NCBI GenBank assembly: GCA_028554645.1
Contig: JAQOOI010000070.1
Location: 1,240,001-1,304,000, forward strand
Reading direction: 5' to 3'
DNA from: Omphalotus guepiniiformis
Lineage: Eukaryota; Basidiomycota; Agaricomycetes; Agaricales; Omphalotaceae
DNA length: 64,000 bases
How positions within the stretch are numbered: position 1 is the first letter of the stretch; the number at the start of each line of letters is the position of its first letter. The position numbers were made by a program, and so were the translations under genes. Positions 23,491 through 33,663 of the stretch are shown piece by piece. The notes beneath the pieces were generated by a model, which had not been told where the DNA came from, did no database searches, and worked only from the letters and a program-made list of their open reading frames with translations.

Positions 23491-24711
23491 ATGTCTTCGG
23501 TCACTACACGAGTTTTAGTACTGCACGGGTAAGTAATGCTCCTTCAACCTTTCTATCCGTATGCTATAAGTAATTGTAGGTATGCGCAGAATGCCCATAT
23601 ATTCAGCAGGAGGGTATGCCATTCGACTTTCTTACAATTCCGATTATAGCATGATCTGATTTTTGCAAGTATAGCTCGGCGCCCTTCGCAAACAAGCTAA
23701 AGATGTCGAAATGGGTAAGAATTTCCAAGATTCAACAAAACACTTCTTATCCTTACCGGTCTTATTCTACTCCAAACACAGTTTTCCTCGATGCTCCGCA
23801 CATTTTACAACCAGTCGATCTATTTGGACCACCATCAGAGCTCGGTGCTGAGGAAGCATCTACCGAGGATCCATTATTGAGACCTCGGGGATGGTGGAAG
23901 TTCAGCGACAAAGCGAAAACGGCACCTGTTGGAATGGATGATACTTTGATCTTCATCAGGGATACCTTGAAGGCTTCCAAATTCGACGTTCGTACAACAA
24001 TGAGATGGTTTGATTAAATCTCGGACTGATGTAGCGTGTAGGGTATATTAGGCTTCAGGTGGGCTTTGCTTCAAGTTGGTTTTATGCACAGATTGTAGAG
24101 CTGACGCCTCCGAGTCAAGTCAAGGAGCTGGGTTGGCTGCCCTGGTCGCTGCCTTGGTATGGCCTCAACCCTAATCAGATCCGCAAGTCACTCTTATTCA
24201 TTCATTCCCAGCTCGAACGACCGGAGCTTTACCCACCATTTCTTATCGATGGCCAGCCTCCTCATCCTCCATTGTGCGTCCTTGACAACCATCGTCCAGT
24301 CATCACACCGCTTATATAAACCCCAGTAAATTCTGTGTCTCCGTTTCCGGATTCAAACCTTCAGATGCTTTGAGTGACAAAGTATTATCCCCCGGATATT
24401 CAACACCGACTTTACACATCCTAGGAAAGAACGACATTGTCGTCACCCCCGAACGATCCAAGTCCCTTCTCAATGTTTCCCTCGTACAGCGCGTGGAAGA
24501 ACACGATGGAGGTAAGTTTCCTTTCTAAAACCATGGTCCATTGGCTCAAACCCATTTATTAGGGCATTTCGTTCCTTCGAAGACACCCTGGCGCAAGTTC
24601 CTGGCGACGTATTTGGCGAACCCGAGTGGTGACATACCTTCACCTAGTGGAGCTTCCGCCTCTGGAACTGCGACTCCAGTGACAACCGATGAGCCTGCTG
24701 TAGCTGTATAG
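23491..24711 (+). CDS. FSH1-family serine hydrolase
   Basis: Start codons read MSSVTTRVLVLHG, followed over tiny exons by YAQNAHIFSRRLGALRKQ, AKDVEM, VFLDAPHILQPVDLFG, RGWWKFSD and DTLIFIRDTLKASKFD. The nucleophile elbow GFSQGA appears only after splicing an intron with donor GTGGGC (near 24059) and acceptor just before TCAAGGAGC, and is followed by GLAALVAALLERPELYPPF, KFCVSVSGFKPSD and the catalytic-region HILGKNDIVVTPERS and DGGHFVPSK. These are the marks of the FSH1 (family of serine hydrolases) alpha/beta-hydrolases, soluble esterases related to human OVCA2. The C-terminal tail is short and Ser/Thr/Pro-rich. Confidence 0.9.
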
Positions 24712-24936
24712 ATGCTTTTAGATTCATTCAACGCGCATAATTTAGAAGGTATAGCGTTCTAAACCTTATGTAGATGGTTAACAATACTAGAATTCTAGAC
24801 AATGACGATAGTATACGAAGATTAAAAGAACAGATACTAAACAAAAAACGTCACAACGACGAAAAAAAGTGTAAATATAACGAAACTCAGGAATAGTGAT
24901 AGCGAATAAGTAATGTCAAGACTCCCCAGAAATCCT

Positions 24937-27900
24937 TTAAAACAATGTCAACGACCGCCTAAACTTCTTCCAAATACTCCCAAGCGAGCGCTTCGGTACC
25001 GCGCTGACCTTCTGCTTCTTATTCTCCTCCGGGTTGCGTTTTACCAACTTCATTGGCCGCCGACCGAGTCTCGTTCTTGCTTCAAGGGGCTTTGAACTTG
25101 AGACCGGTTCGTTATTCCCAATGACACCCGGAGGCAGGGCTCTAGGGCGTGACCTTGAATTGAATTGATCCTCATTCGACATACGCGGGCCACGAGCTGG
25201 CTCTGACCACGAAACCCTTTGCATCGAGCTCCTAGCATCCATTTGTCCTTGTCCCTCTGAATGACAGCTATTCATGTCTCGGCTGTCCATAGCATTGAGC
25301 ACAGAAATAGTTAGCCTCTCCTCCATCGTCCACGGCTTCGCACCCGTAGTAGTATTGCTGCCTGTGGAAGAGTCGAGTCGGTGATCTTTGTCTGATTCAG
25401 AGTAACCCCGTCTCAAACGCGTCTGCTTTGAAGGAGTAGACTTTGCCTGACGATGCTCACTACGACTTCGGAAGACTCCCTGCTTGAAAAACTGCTTCTT
25501 CTTATCCGAGCCACCGCTTTCCTCGCGGAAAGGAGAACTTCGTCGTGCTTCCATATGAGGCTTTGAGCACGACCTCGGACGAACCATCGTTTGCGTGAAA
25601 AAAGTAGTACTCCGTTTAGGTAACGGAGCAGATGCACTTCTTCTTGTTGGCCTCTGACTCCGAGTTTTCCACTCTTCAGGCTGCTCTGCCCCCATCTCAC
25701 GCTCAACATCATCAGAAGGGATGAAAGAAGAGTCATATGAGGGTGGAGTCGGAGGACGGCTTGGCAAATGCAGTGAGGAAGACACCTGCCTCTGACTCTG
25801 CGATCGAGGTAGCAAGAGACCTTCCATACCAGGCCTCGGACTGAAAATAGCATGTGGAACGTCGGGAGAATCAGAGAAATGCGGGCTTTTATGAGAGACA
25901 ACGACTATCGCCGACACCGTGGATGCAGACTCGTCTTCATCGCCTCCTCTAGTATTGGCACTAACATCAGCAAACGATGCGTCCACTCCGCCATCTTGCT
26001 CTTGCGAAACAGGCGAATGACTCAGATCTTCTTTAGAGTTGGAAGGGCTCCATGGGTTCCATTCTTCAATCTCAGATTCAACCTCCTCGTCGCGCGCATT
26101 TCCTTCCTCCACCGACGTGACAGAGTCCTCGTCGAGACCACACGCATACAGCGATGCAGTGGAAGGAAACGGTTGTATCTGACTAGCACCATCACTTTCC
26201 TCTTCCTGGTCAAGAACGTCGTGTTTATCCAGGTCCAAATCTAGTACGAAATCGGAACGGCTAGAAGTGGAAGATGAAAGGGTGAAGGACTGAGCCAGTG
26301 ATTCAACCGACAACGTTTCCCTCAAAGCACGAGACATATGCGTACTTGCTAATTTGTCAGTGCTGTCGTCGGCGGGCCAAGTGCTCCGCAGGCCAGCCTG
26401 CTCGAAGACATGTCCATCCGAGGACTTGCTCTCCTTTTGAGACGCCGCATCCAATTCCTCGCATTGTACCTCGCTACCTTGCTGATTCAATCCCAAAGAG
26501 ACGTCCGGATCAAGTGAGACCGTAGGCGGGCTAGGAATTGGCGGGTAATACAACGCAGATATCCCTTCCCACATGTGAGCCACGGAATCAAAGAACGAGT
26601 GATTCTTAACGTTCACAGAACAAAGACGATCTGGCGCATGTTCGACAAGTAACTGAAGCCTCATTATTATGGCGCCATGAAACAGACCTAGAACGGTTCA
26701 ACTCACAGCTCGCAAAAACGCATCCAATTGCAACCCAGTGTCATTCGACTCCTCCATATCTCGAAACGTCAAAACCAGTTTCTCGAGCGCGCCAAAGGAC
26801 AAGCTGAAATCGCCTACACTTCGCCGACTAAGCCGTTTTTGTTTCTGACCGCCAGTGCCAATGGGAACTTGCGGACCTGGGAAGGGAACATGGCCTGTAG
26901 CCAACTCGTACAACAGCACGCCAAGGCTCCACCAATCGACCCTTTCGTCGTAGATCACAAGTCCAGCTCGATTTCGGAACATCAGCTCAGGTGCTGCATA
27001 CAGCGGAGTAAAGGTGATGATATCTTGAGGTTGCAATACAATAGAATGGTACACCTTTCTTGGCTTGGATTCCGCAGTTACTGAAAAGTCCTCATCATAC
27101 TCGATCGAAAAGGGGAGTGCGGTCGATGCGCCAAAGTCCGCAATAACAACGTGTCCAGTCTCGGAAATCATGATGTTGGCGGGTTTGAGGTCTTGATGAA
27201 CAATTCCACTTTGGTGCAGAAATTGAATACCTAGTACAAGTTCCGCAGCAACCAGAGTGAGAGTTTCCATTGCACTCTCATGCTCCTTGAGAGGAGACGG
27301 CAACTCAGGAGAAAAAGCAAGTGGTAAGGATACCGAGGTTGGTACTCCAGCGGAAGGAGATATTGTATGCAAGCGAAGACGCCTAGCCACTTCAGGATTC
27401 GCAAGAGATACAGGATGATATTCCTAGCTTCACCATGAGAAAGCGTGAAAGAAAGCGTGAAAAGAGGCGTCATACCAGCACAATAAAAACAAAATCTTCA
27501 TTCTGAAAACTCTCCACATAGTTCTGCAGAAAAGATACACCTTTCGGAGAGTTCTCGCCGTTCTTAACAGTCTCAGCAATCCAACGTAAAGCGCGAAGCT
27601 CTCTCCTGACTTCCTCCATACCGTACTGGTGCATGTCGCGCTTGCGCAAGACTTTGATGGCTTGTAGACTATGGCTAAAATCGTTGCCCAAATACCCGAG
27701 GAGGACTTTACCGTAGGCTCCACAACCGACTGTCCCGATGAGGTCAAAACAAGATATCGAGCGTGACAACTCTGGAGAACACGGCGGGTTGATGAACTGA
27801 GAGTGCTGTAAACTAGTATCACGTTCGAGTTGAGGCGAAGGTAAAGGCGTGTATGATTTTGCAAGGGGACTTGAATGGGAGCTGGCTTGGGATTCCAGAT

Positions 27901-28225
27901 TCCATGTTGAATTAATCGGATCTGGAGGTACGACCTCACGCCTTGATATGTTTGGTGTGCTTGAGGAATTTGGTATGTTTGAGGAGTTTGAGTTTGAGGA
28001 GGATTTTGAGGGGTTGTGTATACCGCACGAAGAACCAGTCGTGTTTGTAGAACTTGAAGCAGAACTTGAGCACCATTGAATTGAAAGCGGGTCATCAGAG
28101 CGATTTGAAGGTATGCGCTCGCTTTCCTTTGTGGTCAAAGATTGAAATGTTACGGGCGAGAGTGTAAGGTGGCCGGCAGCAGAGTCAAATAATGCTTCGA
28201 TTGCTTCAGTATCCGTAAGAGCCAT
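24937..28225 (-). CDS. AGC-like Ser/Thr protein kinase with long disordered C-terminal tail
   Basis: Three main exons. The N-terminal 150 residues are Ser/Asn/Thr-rich. The kinase domain starts with FDLIGTVGCGAYGKVLLG (glycine loop), AIKVLRKRDMHQYGMEEV (VAIK-type lysine), continues after a short intron, and has LGIQFLHQSGIVHQDLKPAN, the metal-binding DFGAS, YAAPELMFRN (APE) and DWWSLGVLLYELATGHVPFP. The catalytic HRD is HQD here, so it is a non-RD kinase with the aspartate and DLKPAN kept. It is followed by an AGC-type tail (HSFFDSVAHMWEGISALYYPP). The remaining ~550 residues are Ser/Arg/Pro-rich and probably disordered, with basic SRSRPRALP-like patches. An insert sits between kinase lobes (TISPSAGVPTSVSLPLA). 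Substrates are unknown. Confidence 0.87.
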
Positions 28226-28526
28226 AACTTTCAGCTGAATGGCTCTACCGGATCTGGAGGTCGAGCAAGACTTGAAGTAGGTTTAGAGGTAGAGATTTGA
28301 AGAAGAAGGTGGCGCGAAGAAGAGAAGTGAAACGGCGCCTTCCGTGACACCAACTACTAGTAACTACTGCTTGCAACCCAAATAACAATGCTTGCACTGA
28401 GACTCTCAAAAAGATACACATTTCTTGAGAGGCATACGATGGAAGGTATTATATTGTAGTAGTACACATAACTTAAAATCACAACGGTCCGAATCCTCGA
28501 ACTCGTCTAATCCCATCAACCAACCA
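28226..28526. other. Spacer between SYF2 and the kinase gene
   Basis: Both flanking genes read on the minus strand. The spacer must hold the SYF2 3' region and the kinase promoter and leader. I see no further feature. Confidence 0.4.
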
Positions 28527-29742
28527 TCAGAGCGCAGTACCACGCTCAAAGCTGGCACGTATTTCTGATGTATATTTGTCGTAGTACCGTGCAATCTATA
28601 CCATAAGAGTAAGTATAGATCATAACTTGCAGAGGGAACAACCGCATTACCTTTTTATTGAAGACACGGTTATGCTCATTGATATACGTGATGTCTCCCT
28701 CGTCCTCGTTGAGCCTCTTTCGGGAGAACTTGCCCTTCTTGTCGATGCTAGGAAGGAACATGAGCTCTCGTAGCGCAAAGCATAAATGATGAACACATAC
28801 TCTCGGTTGATCTTTGAAACCACACGGTCAATAGCATCTTCGGAAGGTTTGCTGTCGCCGTACATGAGCGTATTGGCATCGCGATACAAATTCTCAGCAG
28901 CCAGTTGTTGTTCCAGAGATGTTGGAACCATCTACACGAAGAATCAGAAACAGACGAGACAGCTATTGCGTGTGTACATACCTGTAACGACGAAGGCCCA
29001 GCTTTGGGATCGAAATTCGTCAGAGTACCAGGTGCGAGGCCCATGGCAATCTCCTTCTGTTGGTTATATGCCACTAAGTCTGGCTTGATGAGGTCAAGGT
29101 CTTTCTTATACCGCCGCCGTGCTGCATGAGCGTCATCTAGATCGCAGAAAGTTGTTGAAGACCCGAAGGAGAGTAGTGAACTATGAACTTACCATGAAAC
29201 TCAAAGTCAGCTCTTCGTGCTTTCCTCGCCAGTTTCTTCTCCCAAGCATCGTTCTCCTCTATGGTATACTCCCAATTCTTACTCCTCGACACGTCCTCGC
29301 CTCGCTCCTCGGCATCGACCTTTTCACGAAGCGTCTCTGCCAACTTCCGCTGCCTTTCTAGCCTTGCAGCATCTCGAGCAGTGACCTTTAGTTTTGCGCT
29401 TTCATCTATGAGCGCTCCTCGATTTGCTTTTGAAGATGCGACCTACACGGTGAATTAGAATGGGTAGAACTGCCCATGAAGAATAAAACACACCATTTTC
29501 TTCCTCAGCTGCTCCATCTTTGCTTTCCTCTCCTCCATAGTCATCTTGGAAGAACCTGACTTTTCCGCCTCATCAGCCTCCTGCTGGACACCGTTCTCCT
29601 CTATTCCTGACATTACTTGGTCACTGGTTTCGGCGGGACTCTCAGATGATGAGTGGTTTTGCTGATCCTCCTGCTCGGCATCTCTAGCAATATTCCCCTC
29701 CGTGGTAGGCCGACTTCGTTTCGAGTTCCTGGTTGGTGGCAT
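28527..29742 (-). CDS. SYF2: Pre-mRNA-splicing factor SYF2
   Basis: Four or more exons. The N-terminal acidic/Ser-rich region (MPPTRNSKRSRPTTEGN) is followed by a coiled-coil stretch (MTMEERKAKMEQLRKKM; ARLERQRKLAETLREK), then KNWEYTIEENDAWEKKLARK, LVAYNQQKEIAMGL, the conserved SLEQQLAAENLYRDANTLMY, PSEDAIDRVVSKINREIDK, FSRKRLNEDEGDITYINEHN and finally FNKKIARYYDKYTSEIRASF ending ERGTAL. This is the Syf2 family of the Prp19-associated NineTeen complex, which acts in the spliceosome around the first transesterification step and links splicing to the cell cycle. The first ATG of the frame is taken as start. Confidence 0.93.
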
Positions 29743-29847
29743 TTCGATGGATCGTGTATATGAGCAAGTTCAAATTTGGGATTTTGCGCGGGAAAACGAG
29801 GTGCATTGATTACGTAACGAATCAATAAAAGTCCTCAGAACATCAAC

Positions 29848-29920
29848 GGCTCAATGGCGTAGTTGGTTATCGCATCTGTCTAACACACAGAAGGTCTCCT
29901 GTTCGAGCCAGGATTGAGTC
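29848..29920 (+). tRNA. tRNA-Val (anticodon AAC)
   Basis: A 73-base sequence folds as a tRNA: acceptor GGCTCAA with TTGAGTC (one G-T pair), D arm GCGTAGTTGGTTATCGC, anticodon stem TCTGT/ACAGA around loop CTAACAC with anticodon AAC, and T arm TCCTG TTCGAGC CAGGA. No intron. It lies between the SYF2 start and the hydrophobin gene. Confidence 0.95.
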
Positions 29921-29938
29921 ACTGTGTGTATGTTCTTC

Positions 29939-29942
29939 TTTT
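29939..29942 (+). terminator. RNA polymerase III terminator of tRNA-Val
   Basis: The first run of four T on the coding strand, 18 bases after the tRNA end. Confidence 0.6.
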
Positions 29943-30419
29943 CTCCTTCCTGAGCCTCATCGATCTGGGCTCCTCTCTCTTTTCGCCTTTCGCCTACTTT
30001 TCTCTTCATGTCCTGCCCCGACTTTGTATGAGCTCAACAGACCGCATCGACTCGGCCAACAGGCGAACAGCGTCCCTGCATGTCACTCGAGAAGGATCTT
30101 GAATAGCAATTGTGGACTTCGAACTTGCTTGCTATTCCTTACAATTAGGATTCAGCGGTTCAGTTTTTACAGTAACTGACTGGTCTGCCCAATCATTCGT
30201 GGTGCAGCAAACAATTAGATATCGACTATATCGTCCATGGTTCAAGTCAGGTTCAAGTTGCTAATCCCCGAAGTCCTGATCTCGCTTGTGTGGTTCATAT
30301 ATGTCCTTCAAGTTGTTCTGCTCCGTTCTCGAGGAAAAGTTGTGTATCGTATCTCCGCACTCAACCTGTCCGCCAACGCCTTCCGCCTTTTCTCGAAATG
30401 AACATTCAACATCCTCCGC
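29943..30419. other. Intergenic region between tRNA-Val and hydrophobin
   Basis: No coding frame with support. It holds the upstream control region of the hydrophobin gene, which ends with the TATA box at 30420. Confidence 0.45.
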
Positions 30420-30425
30420 TATAAA
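30420..30425 (+). promoter_or_regulatory. TATA box of the hydrophobin gene
   Basis: TATAAA, followed by AT, starts 82 bases before the start codon at 30502. It suits a strongly expressed structural gene. Confidence 0.65.
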
Positions 30426-30501
30426 ATCTGCTCGAAAATGTCCAAGATTCTTCACTCGAACACCCTCACACTTGTTCAAGCCATTCCTCTAATAACTCAC
30501 C

Positions 30502-31042
30502 ATGCAGCTTAACATCAAAGTCCTCGTTCTCTCTGCTGTTATTGGCTTCGTTGCCGCCAGCCCCACCAGCCTCACCAGTGGTGGTAACACCTCTATATCC
30601 TCGAGCAAGTGCAAAACTGGTCCCATTCAGTGTTGCAAGACTGTCCAGAAGGCCTCTGAGGATCCGGTCTCGAACATCCTTGGTGTTCTCAACATCCCGG
30701 TCCAAGATGCAAATGTTCCTATAGGTACGATTAGCGATTGTGTTGAAGCCATCTCTCTACTGACCCAAATGTCTATCTCACCGATAGGTTTGACTTGTGA
30801 CCCGATTTCCGTTATAGGCGTCGGAGGCCAATCCTGGTACGTCCCTACAAGTTCGTTACCTTGATGATTTACGATACTGACGAATAAAAATAGCGCTGCA
30901 CAACCTGTGTGCTGCAAGGAGAACAACTTTAGTGCGCTTGATGTTTTCATCGTTTCCATCGAGATTGCGATTTACTTATCAACTCTATTTTGCAGACGGA
31001 TTGGTCGCAGTCGGATGCACCCCCATTAATGTTGGGCTTTAA
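30502..31042 (+). CDS. Class I hydrophobin
   Basis: Four exons and about 110 residues. Signal peptide MQLNIKVLVLSAVIGFVAAS, then a short Ser/Thr/Gly linker and the eight-cysteine pattern: C-x6-CC in KCKTGPIQCCKTV, then LTCDPISVIGVGG with QSC made by splicing, QPVCCKENN, and GLVAVGCTPINVGL at the end. Introns fall in the codons after VPIG, after GGQS, and after KENNF. The spacing fits class I hydrophobins of basidiomycetes: secreted amphipathic proteins that self-assemble at air-water interfaces and coat aerial hyphae and fruiting bodies. Confidence 0.96.
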
Positions 31043-31342
31043 GCTTCAAGACGCATATTTTCATGCGTTCGTGAAGGAGGATGTGGCTTATGGATCGTTT
31101 CGAGTACATATGTCTTCTGTTCGAACTTGATCAATCTGATTGAGTACATACACGACAAACGTTTGAGTTCGCATTTGCTCCCGGAAAGTTGTAATTGCAT
31201 TTGTCTTCCTTGAAACACTCTGGTCCCGGAGTTGAAATCTGTATCATATTAAAGCCCGGAAAAAGTAGTATTGTGAGCTTCATGCCAACGAATAGGCTAT
31301 TACGGCATGACATGATACATGCGGGTAAAATACAGTCGCGTC
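31043..31342. other. Intergenic region after hydrophobin
   Basis: 3' region of the hydrophobin and of a possible small minus-strand gene. No further feature seen. Confidence 0.4.
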
Positions 31343-31639
31343 TCAGCCTCTCTCCACCCCATACGTGACCACCATCTGACTACTCAAATCCCCGAAGTTG
31401 AAGGATTCAGAAGACATCCAGAGTACTGCGCATTCCTCGTGGATTATCAATTCCTTCTCCGGAACTACGGTTGAAACTGCCAGTTATTCTGAGGCATGAC
31501 CAAAACTCTTACTCCACACCACTGTGTAAGCGCCTACGACGAGTTCCAGACCAAATTCAGGCGTCTTCACTCGACAAGCGGAGATGTAGCTTGTGTAAAT
31601 ACTGGTGATCATATCAATGATCATTGACTTGGTTAGCAT
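31343..31639 (-). CDS. Possible small gene, 82 residues, unknown
   Basis: Two exons (31639-31513 and 31464-31343) join across a consensus intron with donor GTAAGA and acceptor CCGTAG, giving an open frame that reads FGLELVVGAYTVVWIPEKEL and continues IIHEECAVLWMSSES. The sequence looks like normal globular protein rather than random translation, and the frame is kept through the join. No family recognised. The in-frame ATG at 31639 is weakly placed: the frame stays open further upstream to about 31730 without another ATG, so this may be the remnant of a longer gene. Confidence 0.3.
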
Positions 31640-31784
31640 AGAAGGCTGAACCTTATGCTCTTCTCTGAGCCATCCGCGAGCGAAAGGGTTCCGATGAAAA
31701 ACGAGCACATGTCGTTTCCATCCTGTCCATCACTTATCGCCAAGGAACTGTAAAGACGGACGGTTGCTGGCACGACACTCGGAA

Positions 31785-31794
31785 TATATATAAA
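31785..31794 (+). promoter_or_regulatory. TATA box of the lipase gene
   Basis: TATATATAAA begins 93 bases (its TATAAA part 89 bases) before the lipase start at 31878. Confidence 0.55.
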
Positions 31795-31877
31795 GTATTC
31801 ACTTCTTGCAAAATGGTCCTCTCCTCCACCTTGCCCCTCGTTTCTGCCAGTGCGCTGACTCTACCAGATTTCTCGAT

Positions 31878-33423
31878 ATGATGATCTCTGGTATTGCTCT
31901 ATCGGTGTTGCTCGGATCACTGGGTGTCTTCGCTCTTCCTAGACCTGCTGCGAAGTTGGCCGTACGACAGAGCATAACGACCTTATCAAGCTCCGAAATA
32001 TCTAGCTTCACCCCTTACTCGTACTTCGCTGCTGCTGGTTATTGCTCTCCAAACACTACAATAAGCTGGATTTGTGGAAGTGAGAAATCGAAAAACCTCT
32101 TTTCTTTTATCATATGCTCTACGTATCTGACCAACTCTCGTGACTGTATTGTCATGTAATTTTAGCTAACTGTCAGAATAACCCCGACTTCATACCAGTG
32201 GCTTCGGGTGGTAACGGAGATTCTGTTCAGTTTTGTAAGTGTCTGATTTTTCATCGCGCTTGTGTTCAGGACTAACAGAAGATATTTAAGGGTATGTTGG
32301 CTACTCTCCGTCGCTTGACGTGCGTTAAATCCGCCTTCGATTCCGCTCACTGGGTATTCGGCTGACTTGTATCCTTAAGTCCGTGATTGTCTCTCATCAA
32401 GGAACAGACACTTCGAAGATGTATCTCTACTCTCCTTGGCATGTTGATCAGAGGCATTGATAACTGATTTTTTGAACAGTCTTCCAATTCTGACGGATGG
32501 AAATATCGTCCTTGGTGATCTAGATCCAACACTTTTCCCGGGGGTCGACTCCTCTATCCAAGTCCATACTGGGTTTGCTGCGGAACAGGCCAAGTGAGTA
32601 CTTTGAATGTTGTATGTACCTCGAGATTACTCATGTATTTGAAAGGACTGCTACTACTGTCCTAGCAGCTGTTCAGCAAACCATAGGCTCGCACGGTACT
32701 AGCAAAGTCACTCTCGTCGGGCATTCACTCGGTTGAGTACTCTCTTTGTCGGGTATTGTAGCCTCCATTCATATCTCCTCAAACAGGTGCTGCGATTGCT
32801 TTGCTCGACTCAGTATATCTTCCTCTGCATTTGACTGGCGTGACATACAGAACCATCACGTATGGGATGCCGCGGGTAAGTCCACACTAGTGTATGAAGA
32901 GGGACTCAACAACTGACTCGTAAGTTGCCGCGGGTCGGAAATCCAGCTTTTGCAGACTACGTTGATGAAGTCGCTGATCTGACACATATCAATAACAAGT
33001 TGAGTTATCAACTCTTATGCTCTGTGAATTAATTGCTAGACCTGTGAATTTGTGAATTTAGAGAAGATTTCGTTCCTATCCTGCCTGGTGAGTATTCCAA
33101 TGTTAACCATTCATCTATCAACGTATACTGACCTTATCTCGGGGTTCCGCAGGACGAGGACTAGGTTTCCAACATCCCTCAGGTGAAGTTCACATCGAAG
33201 ACAGCGACGCTTGGGATTCTTGTCCAGGTAAATTGCCCCGCGCGTATATTCCAACGTGACTTGATAAATTAACGCATGCGACGTCTTCTGTTTCTTTTCA
33301 GGCCATGACAACACGAGCGACCTTTGTACTACGGGTGATGTCCCGACTATCTTGGATGGAGACGAATCAGACCATGATGGACCGTATAACAATGTGGAAA
33401 TGGGTGGTGCTACCTGCAACTAA
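31878..33423 (+). CDS. Secreted class 3 lipase
   Basis: Many short exons. A signal peptide (MMISGIALSVLLGSLGVFAL) and a short propeptide precede FTPYSYFAAAGYC, CQNNPDF, VGYSPSLD, VSHQGTDTSK and VHTGFAAEQ. The nucleophile elbow TLVGHSLGAAIALL is formed across an intron; YGMPRVGNPAFADYVDEV and HINNKEDFVPILPG supply the catalytic Asp region, and the catalytic His is in DHDGPYNN near the C-terminus. This is the fungal class 3 (Rhizomucor-type) lipase/feruloyl esterase fold, secreted and acting on acylglycerols or related esters. It sits directly before the first M20 gene, with 240 bases between. Confidence 0.93.
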
Positions 33424-33663
33424 TATCGATCATTACTATGTATTCTTAGATGTGATGTGCTGCACATGCATACCTTTTTCTTGTGAAAATAGCTTTTTGT
33501 TACATGCAGAAAGCAGAATTAGAGGCACTCTTTGGATATTTGTGCTTGGGATGAGTCCCCATCTATATCTGAATTGCGTGGGAGAGCATGGGACCTTCGC
33601 AGTTCAGTATGAGGCATTTCGGACCGAAAACTACAAAGCGATACGTCTTCACATTACCGCACA

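Noticed and set aside
24040..24230. FSH1 hydrolase seemed to lack its nucleophile motif
   Set aside because: Two introns around a small exon restore GFSQGAGLAALVAAL.
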